A DNA stretch of 41,970 bases, taken from assembly GCA_019347675.1 (NCBI GenBank), contig JAHWKW010000024.1:1-41970 (forward strand). Reading direction: 5' to 3'. Source of the stretch: Actinomycetota bacterium. Its GTDB lineage: Bacteria; Actinomycetota; Nitriliruptoria; Nitriliruptorales; JAHWKO01. Under the pieces are notes generated by a model. The model made no database searches. It was not told where the DNA came from and worked only from the letters and a program-made list of their open reading frames with translations. Made by a program: the position numbers and the translations under genes. This document shows positions 27,059-34,420 of this stretch, in pieces; position 1 is the stretch's first letter; the number at the start of each line of letters is the position of its first letter.

Positions 27059-27103
27059 GTGATGTCACCTCACGCTGCTGAATCAGCCTCACACCATGTG
27101 AGG
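27059..27103. promoter_or_regulatory. Operator-like palindromes in the divergent control region
   Basis: Three related sites: GTGATGTCAC (27,059-27,068), CCTCAC (27,068-27,073), and the palindrome CCTCACACCATGTGAGG (27,087-27,103, 6-bp arms). The two CCTCAC copies are 19 bp apart, close to two helix turns. They lie between the divergent starts at 27,032 and 27,182, so one bound regulator could control both arms. A possible -10, TACTCT, follows at 27,104. Confidence 0.55.
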
Positions 27104-27181
27104 TACTCTATCCAGCGATGTCCCCGCCCCAGGTGTCCGGCGACGTCACAGGGTCAGGGCACGCTGACGAGATGGAGGTTT

Positions 27182-28000
27182 ATGGTGGTCGAGCTCCGCG
27201 GTCGCGAACCGTTACTCGGCGGTGCCACGCTGTTCGGGGCCACCCTCGATCTTTCGGACCTGACGTGGCTGACGCCCTTCGACACGGTGAGCCTCGCTGC
27301 CTACGCGATGCGGTTCTCGGTGCGCGAACGCTCCCTCGACGTCATCGGTCCGTCGGATGACCGCGTCCGGGCCTACGTGGACAACACGCTCCTGGGTGAG
27401 GTGTTGGAGCTTCCTTCAGGCAAGCGTTCTCCTGACGAAGATCCCCTTGTCCCCCTGACGCACCTACGGCGCCCGGACGAGTGGGACGACAGGCTGGAGG
27501 AGTTGTGGCCAGCCGTCCGACGTCGTGTTGGCAACTACGAGGTCTCCCGCGCCCTCTTCGACGTCCTCGGTGAGTTGATCGACAACGCGGTGACCCACGG
27601 CCGGAGCGATGTAGGAACCTTCGTGTGCGTCCAGCACTACACCGGTAGAACTTCACAACTACCACCGGGGATCTGGGCGGGGGTCGCCGATGCCGGTGTG
27701 GGGATCCCGCGGCACCTTCGCGGGAACAGCGAGTACGCGGCGATCGAGGACGACCAAGAGCTGATCCGCCTCGCGAGGCGTCCCTGGGTGACAGGGACAC
27801 GTGACCGTCGCGGTTGGGGCCTCGTCGAGGTCTTCGAGGCCGCCGCCGTGACAGGCGGCGGCGAACTCCTGATCCGGTCTGGTCGCGCCGAGGGGCGCTT
27901 CCTGGTCCGACCCGGACGGCCACCCTGGGCCCGCTATCGAGCCTTGCCTCGAGCGGCGGTGGGAACATCGGTGCACGTGCGGATGGATGAACCTGCTTGA
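27182..28000 (+). CDS. STAS-GHKL ATPase
   Basis: 272 residues from the ATG at 27182 (GTG at 27185 is the alternative, with better spacing from GGAGG). The N-terminus (GATLDLSDLTWLTPFDTVSLA) is STAS-like. The C-terminal half is a GHKL ATPase: N-box LGELIDNAVTHG (Glu131, Asn135), ADAGVGIP (170-176) and RRGWGLVEVF as glycine lid. No phosphoacceptor His or membrane segment is seen, so this resembles anti-sigma-factor-type kinases more than sensor kinases. It leads the rightward arm and is likely co-transcribed with the STAS-wHTH gene. A switch using ATP state and a STAS partner is the natural inference. Confidence 0.85.
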   Translation: MVVELRGREPLLGGATLFGATLDLSDLTWLTPFDTVSLAAYAMRFSVRERSLDVIGPSDDRVRAYVDNTLLGEVLELPSGKRSPDEDPLVPLTHLRRPDEWDDRLEELWPAVRRRVGNYEVSRALFDVLGELIDNAVTHGRSDVGTFVCVQHYTGRTSQLPPGIWAGVADAGVGIPRHLRGNSEYAAIEDDQELIRLARRPWVTGTRDRRGWGLVEVFEAAAVTGGGELLIRSGRAEGRFLVRPGRPPWARYRALPRAAVGTSVHVRMDEPA

Positions 28001-28024
28001 CAAAGCGACTACCTTCGCTACGCT
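27997..28024 (+). promoter_or_regulatory. Promoter before the STAS-wHTH gene
   Basis: TTGACA (27,997-28,002), a 16-bp spacer and TACGCT (28,019-28,024). The first box overlaps the stop of the STAS-GHKL gene, so transcription could also begin here for the STAS-wHTH, GHKL and ubiquitin-like genes. Confidence 0.6.
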
Positions 28025-28064
28025 TTCACATACAGCGATGAAAACGCTGGGAAGGAGGCGGCAG

Positions 28065-28625
28065 GTGCGATACCAGTTGGCAGAGGAGCACGGCCAGTTC
28101 CTCGCCACCAGATCACGGGGCGCCCAAGTGCAGGAAGCGCTGATGGCGGCCCTTCGGGATACCCCCGAGGGCGACCACCTGGTGATCGACTTCGTTGGCG
28201 TCGAGGACGTCACCGTGTCGTTCGTTGATGAGTCACTCGGCGGCCTGCTCGGGAAGCGCAGCAACGATGAGACCTTGAGCGCGCGAGGCATCGCGCTCAC
28301 CGAACTCAACCCTGACTGCAGAGACACACTGGACGCTGTTCTGAAGCGTCGTGAGTCCGCGATGGTCGTGGTTCGCCCTGACACGGACGAGCTGGAGATC
28401 GTCGGAGACCGACGGTGGGGCTGGATGCCCGATACTCTGGCTGCAGCTCGTAGGCTGAAGGAGTTTCGAGCGAACGATCTCGCCGACGAGCTGGCCCTAA
28501 CTCCACAAGCATCGAACAACCGACTACGTCAACTCGTTGCATCCGGGGCCGTGGCACGACAGCGCGTGGTTCCAGAAGGCGGCGGCAAGGAGTTTCAGTA
28601 CCGCATCCAGATCCTCGACGTCTGA
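28065..28625 (+). CDS. STAS-like (DUF4325) protein with C-terminal winged helix
   Basis: 186 residues from the GTG at 28065, with AAGGAGG seven bases upstream; an ATG at 28038 is the alternative. Residues 36-65 (GDHLVIDFVGVEDVTVSFVD) carry the DUF4325 STAS-like pattern, normally found beside GHKL ATPases. Residues 120-186 form a winged helix (FRANDLADELALTPQASNNRL, a wing GGGKEFQYRI). I infer a regulator whose STAS part is bound or modified by the GHKL protein and whose wing binds DNA, perhaps the palindromes at 27,059-27,103. Family call good; DNA target is inference. Confidence 0.85.
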   Translation: MRYQLAEEHGQFLATRSRGAQVQEALMAALRDTPEGDHLVIDFVGVEDVTVSFVDESLGGLLGKRSNDETLSARGIALTELNPDCRDTLDAVLKRRESAMVVVRPDTDELEIVGDRRWGWMPDTLAAARRLKEFRANDLADELALTPQASNNRLRQLVASGAVARQRVVPEGGGKEFQYRIQILDV

Positions 28626-28628
28626 CGT

Positions 28629-28656
28629 CTGTGGGCGGCCTACGGGCCGCCCACAG
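28629..28656 (+). terminator. Strong hairpin after the STAS-wHTH gene
   Basis: CTGTGGGCGGCC and GGCCGCCCACAG form a perfect 12-bp stem with loop TACG, three bases after the stop. No T run follows. It may be a partial terminator or message-stabilising element setting the ratio between regulator and downstream genes. Confidence 0.55.
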
Positions 28657-28675
28657 CTATAGAGAGGTTTCATCG

Positions 28676-29536
28676 GTGACGGTGAACCCGTGGGGAGCGA
28701 AGGTGGGAGTGAGCCTTTCCCCCTCGCCGACCCTCGATGAGTGGGCGCAGTGCGCGAATCGCCTGATCCTGCCTTCATCGATCGGAACCGTCCACGACGA
28801 GATGGACCTCTACTTGTCGGGGCTGCGGTTCCTGCACCCGCTCGATGTGTGTGCGGCCCGACTCACGATCGAACTTGCGTCGCTCGCAAGCGGCCGGGTG
28901 ACTGTTCACGTACCTAGCGACACGGACGTGCACACCTATGGCACGCGGCTCGACCTCTACCAGGATCTGCCCGAGAACGTAGTTCTCACTCGGCCGCCGG
29001 TCCGGATGACGAGACGGAACCACCGCCAGCGCCTGATCGAGCTCACATCCATCCACACCGCTCCCCGCCTGCAGGAGTTCTCGGATCACGTGGCTCAGGT
29101 GGCCGAAGGCATCACTCAAACTCACCGGAGGCTCTTCCGCCACGGGCTGGTGGAGGCCGCCGACAACGTCATCGAACACGCAGCCAGTCCCGTCGGAGCG
29201 CTTGTCTCCGCTCAGCGTTACCGCGGTCGTCTCGAAATCGCCGTCGTCGACGCGGGGCGGGGTGTCCGCGCGTCGCTCCGGAGTCGTCGCAAGTATCAGG
29301 GGCTAACGGAGTTGGAGGCCATAACCGCCGTCCTCGAGAAGGGCGCCACGCGACGCGTTGCATCCGGGGGCGGAGGCATCAGTCACCTCATCGAACTCGT
29401 CGAGCGCCATCGCGACGCCTCCATCGAACTGGCCTCCGGCGCTGTGGTCGGACGGATCTCTGGATCGAGAACACCGACATATCGAAGCCCCACGGCTCCG
29501 ATCCCGGGGACGTGGTTCACGCTCACCCTGAGGTGA
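28676..29536 (+). CDS. Second GHKL ATPase
   Basis: 286 residues from the GTG at 28676, which has AGAGAGG upstream; GTG at 28631 lies inside the hairpin and is unlikely. The N-terminal part (LPSSIGTVHDEMDLYLSGLRF and a beta/alpha stretch) looks STAS-like or a degenerate sensor. The ATPase has RHGLVEAADNVIEH (Glu160, Asn164), VVDAGRGVRA (191-199) and SGGGGISHLIELV as lid. It is unlike the first GHKL protein, so the locus has two distinct ATPases. No membrane segment. It is 13 bases upstream of the ubiquitin-like gene, so the two are probably co-translated. Confidence 0.82.
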   Translation: MTVNPWGAKVGVSLSPSPTLDEWAQCANRLILPSSIGTVHDEMDLYLSGLRFLHPLDVCAARLTIELASLASGRVTVHVPSDTDVHTYGTRLDLYQDLPENVVLTRPPVRMTRRNHRQRLIELTSIHTAPRLQEFSDHVAQVAEGITQTHRRLFRHGLVEAADNVIEHAASPVGALVSAQRYRGRLEIAVVDAGRGVRASLRSRRKYQGLTELEAITAVLEKGATRRVASGGGGISHLIELVERHRDASIELASGAVVGRISGSRTPTYRSPTAPIPGTWFTLTLR

Positions 29537-29549
29537 GGAGGAGCATCCC

Positions 29550-29780
29550 ATGAAAACGAAGACCGTCATCAACATCTTCATCAACGAAGCACACTTCAAG
29601 GTCGACAGCGACTCCGCGACGGGCCGGGAACTGAAGGAACTCGCGGGCATCCCCGCTTCGAACCTGCTCTTCCGTGACCTCCCAGGTCAGCAGGAGGATC
29701 CGCCGGTCCCGGACGACGAACCAGTCCCGCTCAAGAGCGGCGACCGGTTCTACGACATGCCGCAAGGCAACTTCGGCTGA
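29550..29780 (+). CDS. Ubiquitin-like protein (multiubiquitin-type domain)
   Basis: 76 residues, the length of ubiquitin, with a strong AGGAGG ribosome site. The beta-grasp pattern is clear: strand TVINIFINEAHFKVD, helix-forming ATGRELKELAGIPASN, strand LLFRDLPG, then PVPDDEPVPLKSGDRFYDMP. These match the bacterial multiubiquitin-type family, here as one domain. It ends in PQGNFG with a bare C-terminal Gly, so it could be activated by an E1 without prior trimming. The next genes are E2-like and JAB-E1, in order, supporting a conjugation role. Targets unknown. Confidence 0.88.
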   Translation: MKTKTVINIFINEAHFKVDSDSATGRELKELAGIPASNLLFRDLPGQQEDPPVPDDEPVPLKSGDRFYDMPQGNFG

Positions 29781-29783
29781 CCG

Positions 29784-30155
29784 ATGCGTTCACTGGAGGC
29801 GGAACTCGAGGCGCTCCGAGGCGTCTTCCCCGGCGCGCACATCGAGACCGTGGCCGGTATCGGACGGGTGTGCGTCGTTCCAGACGTCGCTACTGGCAAG
29901 GCTTGGGAACCACCCACGACCGAAATCCGCTTCCTCATCGCGCAGGGTTATCCGCAGAGCAAACCGGACTGCTTCTTCTCGCGGCCAGACTTGCGCTTGA
30001 AGTCGGGGGCTACACCCCAGAACGCTCGTCCGCAACGCATCGGATCCAGCGAGTACTTGTGGTTCTCATGGCATCTGAGAACGTGGAACCCGGCCGCCGA
30101 TGACCTTACCCGATTCGCACGCTTCTGCAACGGACGCCTCCAGATGGACCGATGA
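29784..30155 (+). CDS. E2-fold protein (prokaryotic E2 family E type)
   Basis: 123 residues, three bases after the ubiquitin-like stop. The pattern fits bacterial E2 family E proteins found beside E1 and JAB genes: an N-terminal helix (LEAELEALRGVFPG), a beta sheet ending FLIAQGYPQSKPDCFF, then SEYLWFSWHLRTWNPAADDL, where WNPAADDL aligns with the WSPA helix of E2 enzymes. Cysteines are at 30, 63 and 115; none is where the E2 catalytic Cys should be, between the GYP region and the WNP motif. His97 in FSWH is a candidate functional residue. It may pass the modifier by another route or only scaffold. Confidence 0.8.
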   Translation: MRSLEAELEALRGVFPGAHIETVAGIGRVCVVPDVATGKAWEPPTTEIRFLIAQGYPQSKPDCFFSRPDLRLKSGATPQNARPQRIGSSEYLWFSWHLRTWNPAADDLTRFARFCNGRLQMDR

Positions 30156-31477
30156 CTGCACTGAGCTATCCCCCCGGCACGTGGCGAGAGATCCAAGAGG
30201 ATCTCCTGTCCACCCCGGAGCTTGAGCGCGCCGCCGTCGGATTCGCCGGCCACGTAACGTCCTCTCGTGGCACCCGATTGCTGCTTCGCGACTGGTCGCC
30301 CGTCCCGCTTGACGAGTACCTCGTTCAACTGGGAACTCACCTCGAGGTAAGTCCTCGGTTCTGGACTCGGGCAGCGAAACGGGCGCGGAACTCTGGTGAG
30401 TGCATCGTCATCATGCACAGCCACCCGAGAGCGCAAGGCACGCCCCAGTTCTCAGCATCCGACCTGGGCGGGGAACGGCTGCTGGTTCCCCGTCTCCAAG
30501 CCAGGGCCACGGTGCACGTGGCAACGGTCGTCATCGGACCGGACGGAGCCCAGGCATCACACTACGCACCGAACTCAAAGCAACGACGCCCGCTGGCGCT
30601 CAGGCCCGTGGGGACATTCGAACCAGACGGGGATTCCAGGGGAGGAACCGACGGTCAGGATGCCCGGCAAGTCTTGGCTCTCGGAGCAGCCGGCAACGCA
30701 GTCCTAAGGGACCTCGTCGTCGGGGTCGTGGGCCTGGGCGGTCTGGGCTCTCACGTGTCCACCCAGCTCTCACATCTCGGCGTGCGACGCATAGTCGGAG
30801 TCGACTTCGACCGTGTGGAGCCGTCCAACCTGTCGCGCCTCGTCGGGAGCCGTCGACGAGATGCGCTCCTGAGACGCCGCAAGACAGCGGTTGGACACAG
30901 GGTCGCACGCCGTCTCGGTGCGGGGTTCAAGCCCATCAACGGCCGCGTTGAGGATCCGGCCGTCGCGCGGGAGCTGTTGGAGTGCGACGTCGTGGTGGGG
31001 TGTACCGACAACCAGTCAAGCCGCGCGGTCCTGAACCGACTCGCCCTGCAGTTCTACGTTCCTGTTCTGGACCTGGGTGTTCAGATACGTCCGGGCGGGT
31101 CGTCGGGTGGCCGGGCAACTTGGCTCTTGCCCGACAGCCCCTGCGAGTGGTGTCGCGGCATCCTCGATCCTGACGTTGTGAGGGCGGAGCAGCTACCCGC
31201 CCATCTCCGCGAGGTAGAGCTCGAGCGGGGATACATCGCCGACATGCCCGTCGATCAGCCAGCGGTCGTCAGCGTAAACGGCGTCGTCGCAAGTCTGGGA
31301 GTTACCGAGCTAGTAGCCCGTTGCACAACAGCGCTCGGTGACAACCGCGGTGAGATGCTCGTCTACCGCCTTGGCGACGGGACCGTCCGACGTGTGGGCG
31401 CGGCTTCTCGTCGCGACTGCGCTACCTGTAACCCATCAGGCAACCTAGGTGCCGGGGATCTTGTCGAGCTTCTCTAG
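30152..31477 (+). CDS. JAB-E1 fusion: isopeptidase and activating enzyme
   Basis: 441 residues, coupled to the E2-like gene by ATGA. The N-terminal JAB/MPN metalloprotease (about 1-150) has the JAMM motif HSHP (89-92) with Ser101 and Asp104, spaced two residues wider than the standard form, and Glu25 as probable catalytic acid. The ThiF/E1 domain (about 180-430) has GVVGLGGLGSH (191-201), the Asp218/Asp220, Asn226 and Arg229 adenylation cluster, GCTDNQSSR (283-291), and zinc Cys pairs 331/334 and 423/426. The fusion would charge and remove the same modifier. No convincing separate E1 catalytic Cys loop is apparent. E1-JAB fusions occur in bacterial ubiquitin-like operons. Confidence 0.92.
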   Translation: MTALSYPPGTWREIQEDLLSTPELERAAVGFAGHVTSSRGTRLLLRDWSPVPLDEYLVQLGTHLEVSPRFWTRAAKRARNSGECIVIMHSHPRAQGTPQFSASDLGGERLLVPRLQARATVHVATVVIGPDGAQASHYAPNSKQRRPLALRPVGTFEPDGDSRGGTDGQDARQVLALGAAGNAVLRDLVVGVVGLGGLGSHVSTQLSHLGVRRIVGVDFDRVEPSNLSRLVGSRRRDALLRRRKTAVGHRVARRLGAGFKPINGRVEDPAVARELLECDVVVGCTDNQSSRAVLNRLALQFYVPVLDLGVQIRPGGSSGGRATWLLPDSPCEWCRGILDPDVVRAEQLPAHLREVELERGYIADMPVDQPAVVSVNGVVASLGVTELVARCTTALGDNRGEMLVYRLGDGTVRRVGAASRRDCATCNPSGNLGAGDLVELL

Positions 31478-31487
31478 CCCGCCAGAG

Positions 31488-33167
31488 CTATCGCCTGTCG
31501 AACCAGGGAAGTAGCCGAATGCGCGCCGATGGAAGGTTCCCGTACACCAACAGGCCTTCGAACGGACGCATCGTCCGGATTCCGGATGTGGTGGCCAGGA
31601 GCTGCGACTGCGTGGCCCGCGTCGCACTGACCCGGCCTTCCGCATCGATCGTTGTCGATCGTCGATCTACCTCCGCCTCGCCGACGAGCTGCGCCGCCTC
31701 ACTGGTCGTTCCGGTATCTGCAACGCCGCTGAGGACTAGCTTCGCGCGGTGATTGTTCACGACCGTCGGCGCTGACGAGCCGTAGCGGTTGGCGATCTGG
31801 GCGCGGTCCTGCCACACGGTCACGAGTTGGATCCCAAGGCCAGCTGCGGTCGAGGCGATCTGCGCGAGATCGCGGAGTGGGGCGATGTTCGCGGCTTCGT
31901 CGAGGACCAATAGGAGCGGCGGGTCGAGGCGGCCGCCGTCGGCGGCGTGCTCGTAGGCGGTCATGAGCACTGTCTGGACCAGGGCGGTGAACAGCGGACG
32001 GAGGCGGGCCTGTTCGTGGAGCGGCGCCGAGACGTAGAGCGTGTGGCTACCGCCGTCGAACAGCCGTGCTGGATCGATCTCGCTCGTGGCGGCTGAGCCC
32101 GCCACCGACGGATCCGCGAAGGCGCGGAGCACGGTCTCCGCCGTGGTGTAGACGGACGACCTCGCGCGCTCCTCGCGCTTCGTCGTCGCCGCGAACGCAG
32201 CGATGGCCTCGGGCACGCCCGCGACCTCGAGCTCCAGGTCGACGTCTTGCTGCTCCTGGAGGTCGACCCAGCGGACGACGTCGGCCATCGTGCGGCCGGA
32301 CGCCGCGGCCGCGAAGAGCAGGGGTGCGAGGAGCTTGGCGGCGTTCGCGTACCAGAAGTCGGCGTCGTGGAAGCTGCCTTCGCGCGCCGCCTCGGTGAGC
32401 CACGTCGCGGTCCGGAGGGTGCCCTGCCATGTGGTGCACGCGGCGAGAGGTGACCACGTCGACGCTGTGACGTCGCGGATGCTGGCGGTCGGGTCGTAGA
32501 CCCAGACGTCGCCGCGGCGGGTGCGCGCCGCGAGGGTGTCGTCGAGGAGGTCGGTCTTCACGGACGTGGCGACGACCGGGCCCTCCCACTCGAGGATCGC
32601 GGGGATCGCGAGGCCCGACGTCTTCCCGCTCTGGGTCGGGCCCATCACGAGCAGTGAGTGCCCCGGCTCCGCGGCGAGGAGCTTGCCGTGGGCCGTGCCG
32701 AGGGTGAGCCGGCCCGGCGCGGGTTTCTTGACGATGAGCGGCTTGAGGTCTGCCTTCGTCGCCCACCGAGCGGACGCCGTCTGCTCCTCGGTTCGGCTCG
32801 ACGCTCGCCGGCGAAGCACCCAGCCGGTCACCACGAGCGGCGCCGCGAGCAGAACAGCGAACGTGCTCCAGAACGGAACGGCACCGGGGACGAGGCTCGC
32901 GACCGGGCTAGGGAAGGCCGCAGCGGGGTGGCCCGGGTCGTTCGCCAGCCCGACGACGGCCGGGAAGGTGTCGCCGAGGTTCAGCGGCAGCCACGTCCCT
33001 GACCAGACTCGCGCGCTGACCTGGGCCGTCGTCCAGACCACTACCGACGACACCAGCAGCGCACCCAGCAGAAGACCGCCCAGTGACTCGAGCGGAGACA
33101 GCCCGGCGCTCCAGCCGGCCGGCGCACGCGCGCCCGCTCTCGGACGCGCGTTACCGACGCCGGACAC
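31488..33167 (-). CDS. VirD4/TraG-type coupling protein
   Basis: 559 residues from the GTG at 33167, two bases after the VirB4 stop; the longer upstream frame overlaps that gene and looks non-coding. Two membrane helices (about 29-50 and 99-118) precede the motor ATPase with Walker A GPTQSGKT (176-183) and LLLVLDEAANIAPL (Walker B around 419-425). This is the protein that brings the relaxase-DNA complex to the mating channel. It is the last gene of the leftward transfer operon and ends 10 bases from the JAB-E1 gene. Confidence 0.92.
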   Translation of the reverse strand: MSGVGNARPRAGARAPAGWSAGLSPLESLGGLLLGALLVSSVVVWTTAQVSARVWSGTWLPLNLGDTFPAVVGLANDPGHPAAAFPSPVASLVPGAVPFWSTFAVLLAAPLVVTGWVLRRRASSRTEEQTASARWATKADLKPLIVKKPAPGRLTLGTAHGKLLAAEPGHSLLVMGPTQSGKTSGLAIPAILEWEGPVVATSVKTDLLDDTLAARTRRGDVWVYDPTASIRDVTASTWSPLAACTTWQGTLRTATWLTEAAREGSFHDADFWYANAAKLLAPLLFAAAASGRTMADVVRWVDLQEQQDVDLELEVAGVPEAIAAFAATTKREERARSSVYTTAETVLRAFADPSVAGSAATSEIDPARLFDGGSHTLYVSAPLHEQARLRPLFTALVQTVLMTAYEHAADGGRLDPPLLLVLDEAANIAPLRDLAQIASTAAGLGIQLVTVWQDRAQIANRYGSSAPTVVNNHRAKLVLSGVADTGTTSEAAQLVGEAEVDRRSTTIDAEGRVSATRATQSQLLATTSGIRTMRPFEGLLVYGNLPSARIRLLPWFDRR

Positions 33168-33169
33168 GA

Positions 33170-34420
33170 TCAGCCCATCCGCGCGTCGGTGTCGACGAGC
33201 GTCCGCTCGATGCCGCCGCCGAGGACGTGCTCCACGAGGAACGAGCGGGCACCGACGCGCCACAGCCCGACGCCACGACCGAGCTCCGGCAGCACCTCGG
33301 CCTCGACGTCGGTGAGGCCGAGTAGCTCCGAGGCCCGCTCGGTCTCGGCGGGCGACTGTCCGTAGATGACTCGGGTCTCGGAGTCGGCGAGCAGGCCCTG
33401 AGCGAGGGCGACCTGCTCGGAGCCCTCGGCGCCGGCGGCCTGCAGGTCGGACAGGCGGTGGATCACCGCGACGTTCGCCACGCCGTACTGGCGGGACAGC
33501 TTCCACGACGCCTGGAGCCACCGGGCGATCTCAAGGTGGCGGAGGATCGCCCACGCCTCGTCGATCACGAGGATCAGTCGGTCGTCGCGCCGAGACTGCA
33601 ACGAGGCCTGAAGCCAGGCGGTCGCGCACAGCATCAGCAGGCCCAGCGCGTCCGACCCGTACAGCGCCGACAGGTCGAGCACGACCATCGGTCCGTCGAG
33701 ATCCAGCCCGGACGTCGTCGGGCCGTCGAACATCCCGGCCAGGTCGCCCTGACAGAGGCGGCGCAGCTCCAGAGCTACCTGACGCCCCGCGGCCGCCAGG
33801 GCCTGCGCGTCGGAGGCGACGCGACGGGCCGCATCCTCCGCCGGCCACAGCAGTGCGTCGACGACGTGCGGCAGGACGAGCTGAGCCCCATGTCGCGCGG
33901 CGGCGCTCGTGACGGCGAGCTCGCAAGCGGTCTGCTCCTCCGGTTGCAGCGGTCGACCGAGCGACGAGGCGGCGAGGGAGGTCAGCAGGGAGATGCGACG
34001 GCGGTCGACCTGTGGGGGGTCGGCCGACGCGGACGGTCCGGGTGCCAGCGGGTTGAGGCGGACGGGCAGTCCCGGACCGATGCGAATCGGCTCGACGCCG
34101 CAGGCTTGGGCGAGCGGACCGTACTCCCCCTTGGGGTCAACGATCCACGAGCGGCGGCCGAAGACCTGCTGCCGCCACAGGTAGGTCTTGACGAACGAGG
34201 ACTTCCCACGACCGACCTGGCCGGCGACGAGCATGTTCGGGTTCGTCAGCACGCCCTTGCGGTACAGGACCCACGGGTCGTAGCAGAACGCTCCGCCGAG
34301 GACCTCGCGGCCGACGTAGACGCCGTCGCCGCCGAGCCCGCCCTCGGACACGAACGGGTAGGCCGCCTGCAGGTGTGCCGTCGACACGCGGTGCGCGCCG
34401 GCGCCGAGACCGCTCTTCAT
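33170..34420 (-). CDS. VirB4-like ATPase domain
   Basis: 416 residues from the ATG at 34420, overlapping the SCO6880-like gene by four bases. It holds only the ATPase half of VirB4: Walker A AGQVGRGKSSFVK (66-78), SWIVDPKGEY, Walker B RLILVIDEAW (281-290), and sensor-like LSRQYGVANVAVIHRLSDLQ. VirB4 ATPases are near 800 residues; here the N-terminal half is the separate gene upstream, a common split in actinobacterial conjugation systems. It supplies energy for pilus or channel assembly. Confidence 0.9.
   Translation of the reverse strand: MKSGLGAGAHRVSTAHLQAAYPFVSEGGLGGDGVYVGREVLGGAFCYDPWVLYRKGVLTNPNMLVAGQVGRGKSSFVKTYLWRQQVFGRRSWIVDPKGEYGPLAQACGVEPIRIGPGLPVRLNPLAPGPSASADPPQVDRRRISLLTSLAASSLGRPLQPEEQTACELAVTSAAARHGAQLVLPHVVDALLWPAEDAARRVASDAQALAAAGRQVALELRRLCQGDLAGMFDGPTTSGLDLDGPMVVLDLSALYGSDALGLLMLCATAWLQASLQSRRDDRLILVIDEAWAILRHLEIARWLQASWKLSRQYGVANVAVIHRLSDLQAAGAEGSEQVALAQGLLADSETRVIYGQSPAETERASELLGLTDVEAEVLPELGRGVGLWRVGARSFLVEHVLGGGIERTLVDTDARMG

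Noticed and set aside
27020-27181. Longer N-terminus for the STAS-GHKL protein
   Set aside because: Would run through the palindromic control region; the added residues do not resemble the family and the ribosome site is at about 27,174.
33168-33521. N-terminal extension of the coupling protein
   Set aside because: It overlaps the VirB4-like gene in another frame and is Arg/Pro-rich; membrane helices begin right after the GTG at 33,167.
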